A stretch of DNA of 60,627 nt from an uncultured Clostridia bacterium (lineage in GTDB: Bacteria; Bacillota; Clostridia; Christensenellales; Aristaeellaceae). Below, one piece after another: positions 42,474 to 53,024 of this stretch. Within the stretch, counting starts at the first letter, position 1, and each line of letters starts with the position of its first letter. The notes beneath the pieces were generated by a model. The model did not search any database and was not told the origin of the DNA. It was given only the letters and a program-made list of their open reading frames with translations. The position numbers and the translations under genes were made by a program. Location: NCBI GenBank assembly GCA_947165425.1, contig CAMVAJ010000006.1, forward strand, positions 1 to 60,627, in the 5' to 3' direction.

Positions 42474-42534
42474 TGCGGTCTAAAGACCAAAATCAGCCAA
42501 AGCGCTAAGGGCAGCCGTTAAGCATCGCCCCTCA
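42437..42534 (-). ncRNA. Candidate antisense RNA (antitoxin), about 98 nt
   Basis: Predicted from a perfect minus-strand promoter (42568-42541), a start near 42534 and the T7 terminator ending at 42437. It covers the last ~29 bases of the peptide ORF and the mRNA 3' end. An internal GGTCTTTAGACC palindrome may form a second loop. Extended pairing with the toxin mRNA could trigger RNase III decay, as for RatA or SR4. Confidence 0.6.
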
Positions 42535-42540
42535 CCTTTT

Positions 42541-42568
42541 ATTATATGTTTTTCACGTTTGATGTCAA
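42541..42568 (-). promoter_or_regulatory. Consensus promoter of the antisense RNA
   Basis: TTGACA (42568-42563), 16 bases, TATAAT (42546-42541) on the minus strand, pointing toward the 3' end of the small ORF. No protein gene fits it. Confidence 0.82.
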
Positions 42569-42704
42569 GCGTCGAATCTGTTCGCGTCCCATAACTCGAT
42601 CGCACATATGTAACAATTCAGCGCATTTTCTTTACCCTTCCTTCTGAATTTGGTAAAATTCCGGTGTGACAAACGAGACTTTGAACCGGGAGGTGGCGGA
42701 TGTC

Positions 42705-43748
42705 ATGCGGAGAAATCGTGCGCGGGTGATCGCGGCGCTGGCGGCGCTGGTTTTCGGGCTGTCTGTCTGGACGCCCGTGAGCGCGTCCAGCTACCAGAAG
42801 CTCCAGCGGGGCAGCAAGGGGACGGCGGTCTTCGAGCTGCAGCAGGCGCTGCTCGCCCAGGGCGACTACACCGGCGTCCTCGACGGGAAGTTCGGCGCGG
42901 GCACGGAGAGCGCGGTCAAGCGCTTCCAGCAGCGCAACGGCCTGAAGGTGGACGGTATCGCCGGGACGCAGACCCAGGCGAAGCTTTTCTCCGCCGGGAG
43001 CAAAACCTCCTCCGCGTCCGTCCAGACCCAAACCGCCCCGGCGCAGACTGGCGCGGCCGTCTCCTCCGGCTCCTCCCTGCGGGAGGGCAGCCGCGGGAGC
43101 GCGGTCTCCGACCTGCAGAAGCGCCTGAAGGAGCTCGGCTTCTACAGCGGCAAGGTCGACGGCATCTACGGCAAGGGCACCGCCGCCGCCGTGCGGAAAT
43201 TCCAGTCCAAGAACAAGCTGACCGCCGACGGCGTGGCCGGAAAGAAGACCTTAGCCGCCCTGAACAGCGGCGGCTCCTCCTCAAACAAGTCCTCCTCCGT
43301 CGGACCCGCCTCGGGGGAGGTGCAGCTGCTGCACTGGTTCAAGCAGGTCAAGCCCAGCCTCAAGACGGGCCAAGACCTGCTGGTCTACGACCCCGCCTCC
43401 GGCATCAGCTGGACGCTGCGGGTGCTCTCCAGGGGCCGGCACTGCGACGCGGAGCCCCTGACCCTGTCCGACACCCAGCGCATGGTCGCCGCCTTCGGCA
43501 ACCAGAACACCTGGACCCAAAAGGCCGTCTATGTCAGGCTCCCGGACGGGCGCTGGACGGTCGCCTCCACCCACGACATGCCACACCTGACGGGGAAAAT
43601 CAAGGACAACGGCTTCGACGGCCACCTCTGCGTCCACTTCCTGCGGGACATGGACGAGGCGGAGCAGAACGACCCCAAGTACGGCGTCGCCAACCAGCAG
43701 ACGATCCGCGCCAAGTGGAAGGCCCTGACCGGCGAAGTGATCCAATAA
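42705..43748 (+). CDS. Exported peptidoglycan-binding protein
   Basis: 347 residues, start placed at ATG 42705 where a signal peptide begins (MRRNRARVIAALAALVFGL, cleavage near SAS). Two PG_binding_1 repeats (about 33-90 and 128-185; LQRGSKGTAVFELQQAL and LREGSRGSAVSDLQKRL) are separated by a Ser/Thr/Gln-rich linker. The C-terminal ~140 residues (LLHWFKQVKP... to GHLCVHFLRDMDEAEQNDP) form a conserved-looking domain with invariant-type H, C and D residues that I cannot name. It could be a wall hydrolase or transpeptidase-like enzyme, but no standard catalytic triad is evident. Confidence 0.8.
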   Translation: MRRNRARVIAALAALVFGLSVWTPVSASSYQKLQRGSKGTAVFELQQALLAQGDYTGVLDGKFGAGTESAVKRFQQRNGLKVDGIAGTQTQAKLFSAGSKTSSASVQTQTAPAQTGAAVSSGSSLREGSRGSAVSDLQKRLKELGFYSGKVDGIYGKGTAAAVRKFQSKNKLTADGVAGKKTLAALNSGGSSSNKSSSVGPASGEVQLLHWFKQVKPSLKTGQDLLVYDPASGISWTLRVLSRGRHCDAEPLTLSDTQRMVAAFGNQNTWTQKAVYVRLPDGRWTVASTHDMPHLTGKIKDNGFDGHLCVHFLRDMDEAEQNDPKYGVANQQTIRAKWKALTGEVIQ

Positions 43749-43801
43749 AAGGAAAGCGCCCGTCTCCGGCCAAAACCGATGAAAAACAGGCGTCTCCGGC
43801 C

Positions 43802-43830
43802 TTGACAAGGTCTGCCGCGGCAGGTATGAT
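43802..43830 (+). promoter_or_regulatory. Promoter of the ACT-domain gene
   Basis: TTGACA (43802-43807), 17 bases, TATGAT (43825-43830), about 47 bases before the start codon. Confidence 0.8.
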
Positions 43831-43876
43831 GTTTTGGAAACCCAAAGCACCCAGTAACAGTAAAGGAAGACCGCGC

Positions 43877-44149
43877 ATGACCAAAGCCCTGATCTCCGTC
43901 ACCGGCCACGACACCACCGGCATCATCGCCCGGGTGGCGACCCGGCTCTACGAAATGAACATCAACATTCTGGACATCAGCCAGACCGTGCTGGACGGCT
44001 ATTTCACCATGATGATGGTGGTGGACCTGGACGGCGCGCACCTGCCCTTCCAGCAGGTGGACGAGGCGCTCCAGCCGGTGCGGGAAGAGCTGAAGATGGA
44101 GATCCACATGCAGCGGATGGACATCTTCGACGCGATGCACCGGGTCTGA
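43877..44149 (+). CDS. ACT domain protein, UPF0237 type
   Basis: 90 residues, a single ACT domain (ALISVTGHDTTGIIARVATRL...ILDISQTVLDGYFTMMMVVDL) and a helical end. It resembles the Gram-positive regulatory ACT proteins often found beside a PFL-like (DUF711) gene, which is absent here. It probably binds a small ligand, perhaps an amino acid, and dimerises. Single-gene unit with its own promoter and terminator. Confidence 0.88.
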   Translation: MTKALISVTGHDTTGIIARVATRLYEMNINILDISQTVLDGYFTMMMVVDLDGAHLPFQQVDEALQPVREELKMEIHMQRMDIFDAMHRV

Positions 44150-44150
44150 A

Positions 44151-44182
44151 GGGCAGTTTCTGCCCTCTTTTTCTTCTTTTTT
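44151..44182 (+). terminator. Intrinsic terminator after the ACT gene
   Basis: GGGCAG-TTT-CTGCCC followed by a long T-rich run. It directly precedes the ppk1 ribosome site. Confidence 0.85.
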
Positions 44183-44201
44183 GGACAGGAGGCCCCAGCT
44201 T

Positions 44202-46286
44202 ATGAAAACCATCTATGAAAACCGCGAGCTGTCCTGGCTCCGCTTCAACGAGCGGGTCCTGGAGGAGGCGGAGGACGAGCGCGTGCCGCTGTGCGAGCGG
44301 CTGACCTTTCTCTCGATTTTCCAGAGCAATCTGGACGAGTTTTTTATGGTGCGCATCGGCTCCCTCCACGACCAGAACCTGCTGGACAAGGACGCGCGGG
44401 ACTCCAAGACCAACATGACCCCCGCTGAGCAGATGGAAGCCGCCATCGCCCGCAGCCGGGAGCTGTGCAAGCGGCGGGACCGGGTCTTCGCGGCGCTGAT
44501 GGAGCGGCTGGGGGAGCAGGGCATCTCCCTGATTGATTTCCACCATCTGCCGGCCCAGGCGGAGAAGAAGCTGCAGACCATTTTCCGCAAGGAGTACATT
44601 CCCCTCCTCTCCGCCCAGATCATGACAAAAAAGCAGCCCATCCCCTTCCTGGCGGGGAAGGAGATCTACGCCGTGGCCCTCCTCTCCTCCAAGACGGAGA
44701 AGGAGAAGCTCGGCATCGTCCCCTGCTCCAGGCCCCATCTGCCGCGGCTCATTGCCGTGCCGGACCGTCCGGGCTGCTACATGCTGGCGGAGGAGCTGAT
44801 CCTGCACTATCTGCCGCTGATGTTCCCGGGCCACACGATCCACTCCAAGACCCTCCTGCGCGTGACCCGCAACGCGGATATCGACGCGGACGCGATCTAC
44901 GACGAAGATCTCAACTACCGCGACCATATGGCCGAGGTGGTCAAGCGCCGCAAGAAGCTCTGCCCCGTGCGGCTGGAGCTGTCCCGGGCGGTGGAGCCGG
45001 CCCTGATGAAACGGTACTGCCAGCTCCTGAACCTGACGGAAAACCAGGTCTTCTCCTACGCCGCCCCGCTGGACGTGGGCTTCTTCTCCTCCTTCCGCGA
45101 TCAGCTCCGCACCCACGCCGACCTTTTCTACGCCCCGCGCCGGCCCCAGGAGAGCGCGGCCGTCGATCCAGACCGGCCGATGCTCGCCCAGATCGACGAG
45201 AAGGATATCCTCCTGCACTATCCCTACGAGAGCATCCGCCCCTTCCTGCGCCTGCTGAACGAGGCGGCGGCCGACCCCGCCGTCACAGCCATCCGCATGA
45301 CGCTCTACCGCCTGGCACCGGAGAGCAAGGTGGTGGAGGCCCTGGCGGAGGCCGCCGAGCGGGGCAAGCGTGTCGAGGTGCTCGTGGAGCTGAAGGCCCG
45401 CTTCGACGAGGAGAACAACATCGCCTGGTCCCGCCGGCTGGAGGAGGCGGGCTGCCACGTCATCTACGGCATCGAGCACATCAAGGTGCACTCCAAGCTC
45501 TGCCTCATCACCCGGATGACGGAGGACGGCCCGCGCTACACCACGCAGATCGGCACCGGCAACTACAACGAGAAGACCAGCCGCCTCTACACCGACCTGT
45601 GCTACATGACCGCCAACCAGCGCATCGGCGAGGACGCGCTGATGGTCTTCCGCGCCCTGCTGGAGGGGGAGACGGTGGATCACGTGCCGAACCTGCTGGT
45701 GGCCCCCCACTGCCTGCAGAACAAGATCCTGGACATGATCGACGGGGAGATCGCCCGCGCCCGCGAGGGCCTCGACGCCCGCATCCGCGTGAAGATCAAC
45801 TCCCTCACCGACCGGACGATTATCGACCGGCTCATCGAGGCGGGCAAGGCCGGCGTGCGCGTCGAGATGATCGTCCGCGGCATCAACTGCCTGATCTCCG
45901 GCGTCCCCGGGGAGACGGACAACATCCACGTCATCTCCGTGGTGGGGCGCTTCCTGGAGCACAGCCGCATCTACATCTTCGGCGAGGGCGAGCGCGCCCG
46001 CTACTATATCTCCAGCGCCGACTGGATGACCCGCAACACCCTGCGCCGCGTGGAGGTCGCCTGTCCCATCGAGGACGAGGACGCCAAGCGGCGCCTGGAG
46101 ACCATCTTCGGCGTCATGTGGGACGACAACGCCTCCGCCCGCGACCAGACCCCCGACGGCAGCTACCGCCGCCGCTACCCCGGCGTGGAGGAGACCCGCA
46201 GCTGCCAGAACTGGTTCTACGACGAGGCCTACCGCCGCGCCCTCACCCGCAGCGAGGCGGAGGGCAGTGTCAAAGGTTTGGATTGA
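44202..46286 (+). CDS. ppk1: Polyphosphate kinase 1
   Basis: 694 residues. Reversibly transfers the ATP gamma-phosphate to inorganic polyphosphate. N domain (ENRELSWLRFNERVLEEA), head domain, then two phospholipase-D-like catalytic domains. The phosphohistidine is H430 in KVHSKLCLI, and the second conserved histidine is H587 in LEHSRIY; GTGNYNEKTSRLYTD is also diagnostic. ATG preceded by ACAGGAGG. It stands alone, converging on ppdK; no ppx is adjacent. A slightly truncated-looking C-terminus (ends EGSVKGLD) is still within the family range. Confidence 0.96.
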   Translation: MKTIYENRELSWLRFNERVLEEAEDERVPLCERLTFLSIFQSNLDEFFMVRIGSLHDQNLLDKDARDSKTNMTPAEQMEAAIARSRELCKRRDRVFAALMERLGEQGISLIDFHHLPAQAEKKLQTIFRKEYIPLLSAQIMTKKQPIPFLAGKEIYAVALLSSKTEKEKLGIVPCSRPHLPRLIAVPDRPGCYMLAEELILHYLPLMFPGHTIHSKTLLRVTRNADIDADAIYDEDLNYRDHMAEVVKRRKKLCPVRLELSRAVEPALMKRYCQLLNLTENQVFSYAAPLDVGFFSSFRDQLRTHADLFYAPRRPQESAAVDPDRPMLAQIDEKDILLHYPYESIRPFLRLLNEAAADPAVTAIRMTLYRLAPESKVVEALAEAAERGKRVEVLVELKARFDEENNIAWSRRLEEAGCHVIYGIEHIKVHSKLCLITRMTEDGPRYTTQIGTGNYNEKTSRLYTDLCYMTANQRIGEDALMVFRALLEGETVDHVPNLLVAPHCLQNKILDMIDGEIARAREGLDARIRVKINSLTDRTIIDRLIEAGKAGVRVEMIVRGINCLISGVPGETDNIHVISVVGRFLEHSRIYIFGEGERARYYISSADWMTRNTLRRVEVACPIEDEDAKRRLETIFGVMWDDNASARDQTPDGSYRRRYPGVEETRSCQNWFYDEAYRRALTRSEAEGSVKGLD

Positions 46287-46288
46287 TC

Positions 46289-46425
46289 GAATTTCTCAAA
46301 TTTAGGACAATGATTTTCATAAATTTCACTGAATTTATCAAATTAGGAAAGATGATTTGAGAAATTTCGTTAATTTGTCAAATTGACAGAGAAAATTTGA
46401 TTCTTTTTCTCAAATTGAACCGAAT
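46289..46425. repeat. AT-rich degenerate tandem repeats
   Basis: Units starting GAATTTCTCAAATT (46289), GAATTTATCAAATT (46331) and TAATTTGTCAAATT (46371) recur at 42- and 40-bp spacing; a fourth partial TCTCAAATT ends the tract. AATTTCTCAAAT near 46290 and ATTTGAGAAATT near 46357 are inverted copies. It is strikingly AT-rich in GC-rich surroundings. No gene. Confidence 0.7.
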
Positions 46426-46432
46426 ACGAAAA

Positions 46433-46469
46433 GCCGCGCAGGCTTTCCCATAACGGGAGCCTGCGCGGC
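46433..46469. terminator. Bidirectional terminator between ppk1 and ppdK
   Basis: A 12-bp perfect stem GCCGCGCAGGCT / AGCCTGCGCGGC with T runs on both strands (TTTTCG on the minus, CTTTTG on the plus). Confidence 0.88.
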
Positions 46470-46500
46470 CGCTTTTGTGTCTGGAAACGATCTCCGTGGA

Positions 46501-49146
<2,646 letters not shown>

Positions 49147-49243
49147 GGGAATCATCCTCCTTAATCTGGTTGTCCGCGCCGGTTTGCTCCCGCCGGCGCG
49201 TGAAGATCCCCGCGGCAAACCGACGTGGGATCGATCCTGATTT

Positions 49244-49272
49244 ATTATACAATGAAATCAAGGGTTTGACAA
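49244..49272 (-). promoter_or_regulatory. Promoter of ppdK
   Basis: TTGTCA (49272-49267), 17 bases, TATAAT (49249-49244) on the minus strand. Confidence 0.82.
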
Positions 49273-49308
49273 GGGTGAAATCGGGTCGGAAAAGGCCCCG
49301 TCGGCGCG

Positions 49309-49333
49309 AAAAAACCGGACTTTTCATCCGGTT
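49309..49333 (-). terminator. Terminator of the PHP gene
   Basis: AACCGGA/TCCGGTT stem (49313-49319 and 49327-49333) ending in six T on the minus strand. It overlaps the very end of the gene and separates this operon from ppdK. Confidence 0.85.
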
Positions 49334-50116
49334 TCAGAACCATTTCCGGGCCATCAGCACCGGCTCCTCCCGCGCGTCCAGCATCCAGGCCTGGGGCGAG
49401 GACATGCCGGGCTGCCTCTCAAAGCGTTCCGGCGGGCAGAGGAGGGTGACGGGCCGGCGCTCCAGGATCATCTTCACGTAGTCCATCGGCTCGTTGATCG
49501 GCGTCTCGGTCCCGATGCCCCAGGTGACGGCGGGATCCCGGACGTCGAAGCCCGAGTGATGGTTGTCCGAGCCGCAGGTCATGTACAGCCCGTAGTCCTG
49601 AGCATAGCGGTAGGCCGCCACGTCGTCCTCCGGGCGGTTGCCCGCGTTGGCCACCTCCGCCGCGTCGGCGTAGTCCTTGCCCAGAAGGATCCGGCGGATA
49701 TAGTCCCGCTGGCGGAAGGGGTGGGCCTGCACGACGCAGCCGCCCGCGGCGTGAACCAGCTCCAGCTGCTCCCGGCGGGTGCAGCCCTCGATCTCCGGGT
49801 GCTCCATCAGCCATTCGGGCGGCAGGCCGTAGACCAGATAGTCGTCCCCGTCCTTGGTCTCCTCCCAGGCGAAGAACACCTTCAGTCCCTCCCGCTCCCC
49901 GGCGCGCCGGGCGTCCTCGTAGCCCTCGCAGAAGCGGGCGATCCGCTCCCGCCAGGGGAGGCTCCGGGACACGGCGCAGTTCCCGCCGAAGAAGTGGTCC
50001 GTGATAAAGATGCCGTCGTAGCCCAGCGCCTTGTAGTAGGGGACGTGCTCCGCGCCGGGGGAGCGCCCGCAGGCGCTGGACTGACAGGTGTGCAGATGGG
50101 TTTCGTACCGGTACAT
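49334..50116 (-). CDS. PHP-domain metal-dependent phosphoesterase
   Basis: 260 residues. Metal-binding motifs of the PHP superfamily: HLHT at residues 7-10, ITDH near 40, QAHPFR near 133 and SDNHH near 190. Cytoplasmic phosphoesterase; the substrate could be a nucleotide or a sugar phosphate. Last gene of ydcF-rsmG-PHP, 21 bases after rsmG, with AAAGGAG upstream. Confidence 0.85.
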   Translation of the reverse strand: MYRYETHLHTCQSSACGRSPGAEHVPYYKALGYDGIFITDHFFGGNCAVSRSLPWRERIARFCEGYEDARRAGEREGLKVFFAWEETKDGDDYLVYGLPPEWLMEHPEIEGCTRREQLELVHAAGGCVVQAHPFRQRDYIRRILLGKDYADAAEVANAGNRPEDDVAAYRYAQDYGLYMTCGSDNHHSGFDVRDPAVTWGIGTETPINEPMDYVKMILERRPVTLLCPPERFERQPGMSSPQAWMLDAREEPVLMARKWF

Positions 50117-50137
50117 CCGACGATTCTCCTTTGTGTC

Positions 50138-50875
50138 TCAGCCGAGGGGCTCCCGCCCGGGGGTTCCGCTGCGCCGCGGGTAGGCCTTCGGCGTGGGCTT
50201 CACCTTGCGGATGGGCAGCAGCAGATGCTCCCAGTCCCGGCCAGGGATCGGCGCCGGGATGATCTCGCCCACGCGGCCGCCCAGTATATGCGCGGCCCGC
50301 GCTCCCCGCTCCAGCTCCTCCCGCAGGGCCGGCCCCTTCCAGCACAGGGCCATGCCCTCCGGCTTCACATAGGGCAGCAGATACTCCGCCAGCACCGGCA
50401 GCGGCGCCACCGCCCGGGCCACGGCGATCTGGAAGCGCTCCCGCAGGGCCGGCTGTCTCGCGCCGTCCTCCGCCCGCAGGTGGATGAGCTCCACGTTCTG
50501 GACTCCCGTCTCCGCCATCACGGCGGCGAGGAAGTCGAGCCGCTTGCGCTGGGCGTCGAGGAGTTTGAAGCGCGTGTCCGGGAGCGCCATCGCCAGCGCG
50601 AGGCCCGGGAAGCCCGCCCCCGTGCCAACGTCGATCACGCTGGCGTCCTTCGCCGTGAAGGCCTCCCGCAGGGCGGGGAAGGCCAGCGGCATCAGGCTGT
50701 CCACCAGGTGGCGGTCCACTGCCTCCGCCTCCTCCGTCACGGCGGTCAGGTCCATCTTCGCGTTCCACTCCGTCAGCAGGCGCAGATAGACCGCCAGCCG
50801 CTCCGGCAGCTCCGGGGCGCAGGCCAGGCCGCAGGCCGCCAGGCGCGCGCCGATTTTCTCCGCTGTCTCCGTCAT
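50138..50875 (-). CDS. rsmG: 16S rRNA (guanine-527-N7)-methyltransferase RsmG
   Basis: 245 residues. SAM-binding motif VIDVGTGAGFPGLALAM (about 79-95), preceded by the family signature WNAKMDLTAV...DSLMPL. Normal RsmG length with a short extra basic tail. Its start overlaps the ydcF-like stop as ATGA. rsmG typically lies near the origin in Firmicutes, as here (about 3.5 kb from the DnaA boxes). Confidence 0.95.
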   Translation of the reverse strand: MTETAEKIGARLAACGLACAPELPERLAVYLRLLTEWNAKMDLTAVTEEAEAVDRHLVDSLMPLAFPALREAFTAKDASVIDVGTGAGFPGLALAMALPDTRFKLLDAQRKRLDFLAAVMAETGVQNVELIHLRAEDGARQPALRERFQIAVARAVAPLPVLAEYLLPYVKPEGMALCWKGPALREELERGARAAHILGGRVGEIIPAPIPGRDWEHLLLPIRKVKPTPKAYPRRSGTPGREPLG

Positions 50876-51534
50876 GATGGTTCCGCCCTCCGGATGCTGT
50901 TCAGCGTGAAGTTGTTGAAGGAGAGCTCAAAGCCCAGGTACTTCTCTGCCCAGTACTTGATCCAGGCCACCGCCTCGCGGGTGTGGTTCTTGACCAGCCA
51001 GAAGCCGCCGAGAGTCGGGCTGGCAATGCCGCAGGCCTCAAAGCCCTCGTCCTCCGCCAGCGCCAGGGCGCGGGGCACGTGGTAGTCGCTGGTGACGACG
51101 CAGACGCGCCTCACATCGCGCCCCTGCAGCAGCGCCGCCGCGTTGCGCAGGTTCTCCCGCGTGTTGAAGGAGGCGGTATCCGCCAGGATCTCCGACTCCG
51201 GGACGCCCTTTTCGATCAGATATTTCCGCATGACCTCGCCCTCCGGGGCGGGCTCGTCCGTCCCCTGGGCCCCGCAGACCACGATCAGGCAGCGGTGCGC
51301 CCGCCAGGCGTCCAGCGCCGCGTCGAGCCGCCACTGCAGCTGCAGGTTCGGCGTGCCGTCCGGCTTCACCTGCGCGCCCAGCACGATGATGGCGTCATAG
51401 TCCTCCACCGGCGGGAGGTGGTGCTTCTTCCAGACCACCATCGCGATCACGCCGAGATAGGCGATCACCGCCGCCAGGAACAACGCCAGGATGACCCTCC
51501 AGACACTTTTTATTCTTTTATTTTTCTTTTTCAT
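50872..51534 (-). CDS. YdcF/SanA-like DUF218 membrane protein
   Basis: 220 residues: a basic start (KKKNKRIKSVWR), one membrane segment (about 14-34), then an extracytoplasmic DUF218 domain with DAIIVLGAQVKPDG, CGAQGTDEPAPEGEVMRKYL, ESEILADTASFNTRENL and VTSDYHVPRAL. Members affect envelope or vancomycin sensitivity; the biochemical role is unsettled. The ribosome site is weak (GGAAAAG). The leader holds an 8-bp palindrome TGGATTGT/ACAATCCA (51547-51568). Confidence 0.85.
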   Translation of the reverse strand: MKKKNKRIKSVWRVILALFLAAVIAYLGVIAMVVWKKHHLPPVEDYDAIIVLGAQVKPDGTPNLQLQWRLDAALDAWRAHRCLIVVCGAQGTDEPAPEGEVMRKYLIEKGVPESEILADTASFNTRENLRNAAALLQGRDVRRVCVVTSDYHVPRALALAEDEGFEACGIASPTLGGFWLVKNHTREAVAWIKYWAEKYLGFELSFNNFTLNSIRRAEPS

Positions 51535-51596
51535 GCTTTTCCGTTCTGGATTGTGGATATACAATCCATTGATTGTTTTGTTCAGGTTACTATAAC

Positions 51597-51765
51597 CCCG
51601 TCTCCCCTGAAAGGGGAGATGTCGCCGCAGCGACAGAGAGGTTCCTGTTGGCGGCAGATCAAGTTTGTATTGCGCGTTTTGTCCAACTTGGTCGGGCGCC
51701 GAAACCTCTTCACCGCAAGCGGTCCCCGTCCCATTTACTGTGAAAACACGAAATATTTTCACATT
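51597..51765. repeat. Dispersed palindromic repeat, copy B
   Basis: TCTCCCC/GGGGAGA (51601-51619) and GTCGC/GCGAC (51621-51634) lie in tandem. GTCGCCGCAGCGACAGAG (51621-51638) is identical to 38631-38648. The gap between recF and the ydcF-like gene has no other gene. Confidence 0.7.
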
Positions 51766-51771
51766 GTGTTA

Positions 51772-51790
51772 AATAGTACTTTGTACTATT
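51772..51790 (-). terminator. Hairpin downstream of recF
   Basis: AATAGTAC/GTACTATT with a 3-base loop, followed by TTTAAC on the minus strand. Possible recF terminator. Confidence 0.5.
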
Positions 51791-51824
51791 GATGGTGATT
51801 TCAGGGGAGGCTTTTATTTTCTGC

Positions 51825-53003
51825 TCAGGAGAAATCCGGCTCCTCCACCTGTCTCCCGCGGTCCTCGCGCCGCTCGCCGCCGTCGCTGCGCTCCTCGACC
51901 TCGGCGCAGGCCGCCGCGTTCAGGGAGACATGGTAGACCCGCCGCTCGCCGCAGCCGTCCAGGTCGCTCTCGTCCGTGCAGGTGACAAAGGTCTGCGCGC
52001 TGGAGATCTCGGAGAGCAGCCGTGTGCGGCGGCTCATGTCCAGCTCGCTCATCACGTCGTCCAGCAGCAGCACGGGCTTCTCCCCGGTCTTCTCCTCAAA
52101 ATACCGCCGCTGCGCCAGCTTCAGCGCCAGCGCGGCGGTGCGGGCCTGGCCCTGGGAGGCGTAGAGCCGCATCTCCCGGCCGGAGAGCATCATCAGGATG
52201 TCCTCCCGGTGCGGGCCCGTGCAGCTGGTCCCCCGGGCCATATCCTCCCGCCGGCCCTCCCGGAGGACCTGCAGGATCTCCTCTTTGTCCATCCTCGCGC
52301 CGCTGAAGGGCTGGTAGATCGTCTCCAGCCTCTCCTCCGGCCGGCCGCAGATTTCCCCGTAGGTCTCCGCCGCCACGCGCCCGATCCAGGCCATCGTCTC
52401 CTGCCGCCTCGGCAGGATCTGCGCGGCGCTCTCAGCCATCAGCTCGTCATAGGGGTCCAGCAGGCTCTCCCGGATCGCGCCTTGCCTCTTTCCCTCCCGC
52501 AGGACGCTGTTGCGCTCCTCCATCGCCTTCTGATACCGCTGGAGCGCCACGAAATAGCCCACGTCCAGCTGGCTGATCATCATGTCGAGGTATCTTCTCC
52601 GGGCGGAGGGACCCTCCTTGACCAGAGACAGATCCTCCGGCGAGAAGATCACGCAGCGCAGATGGCCCATCAGCTCCGCCAGACGCGTCGTCTTTTTCCG
52701 GTTGATCCACACCTGCTTCTTGCGGCGCTCCTCGGGCGTGAAGTGCACGACGATCTCGCTGCTGAAGCCGTCCTCCCCGTCCACCGTCACGCCGCAGCCG
52801 CCGCTGGGCCGCCCCCGCATCACCATCTCCCGGTCGTTTCCCGCGCGGTGGCTTCTCCCCAGCGCGCAGCAATGAACGGCTTCCAGCAGATTGGTTTTGC
52901 CGGAGCCGTTCTGGCCGAAAAAGAGATTGATGCCGGTATGGGGGTAGAGCGTGATCTCCGGATAATTCCGGAAATCATGCAGCCGCAGTTTCGTGATGAT
53001 CAT
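51825..53003 (-). CDS. recF: DNA replication/repair protein RecF
   Basis: 392 residues. Loads RecA at gaps in replication. Walker A GQNGSGKTN (about 30-38), FSPEDLSLVKEGPSARRRYLD and the Walker B/D-loop LLLDDVMSELD identify RecF. About 25 residues longer than usual, with a charged tail (EERSDGGERREDRG). It follows dnaN by 21 bases and lacks a good ribosome site of its own, so it probably depends on coupling. The small S4 gene (yaaA) normally between dnaN and recF is absent. Confidence 0.95.
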   Translation of the reverse strand: MIITKLRLHDFRNYPEITLYPHTGINLFFGQNGSGKTNLLEAVHCCALGRSHRAGNDREMVMRGRPSGGCGVTVDGEDGFSSEIVVHFTPEERRKKQVWINRKKTTRLAELMGHLRCVIFSPEDLSLVKEGPSARRRYLDMMISQLDVGYFVALQRYQKAMEERNSVLREGKRQGAIRESLLDPYDELMAESAAQILPRRQETMAWIGRVAAETYGEICGRPEERLETIYQPFSGARMDKEEILQVLREGRREDMARGTSCTGPHREDILMMLSGREMRLYASQGQARTAALALKLAQRRYFEEKTGEKPVLLLDDVMSELDMSRRTRLLSEISSAQTFVTCTDESDLDGCGERRVYHVSLNAAACAEVEERSDGGERREDRGRQVEEPDFS

Positions 53004-53024
53004 GTTATCAATATACGAGAGAAA

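Noticed and set aside
42650-44149. Plus-strand open frame of about 500 codons running through the peptidoglycan-binding and ACT genes
   Set aside because: Its first part is an Arg/Gly-rich frame-shifted reading of the peptidoglycan-binding gene; only its end coincides with the ACT gene, which has its own promoter and start.
46289-46425. CRISPR array
   Set aside because: Units are degenerate and there are no unique spacers or cas genes in the window.
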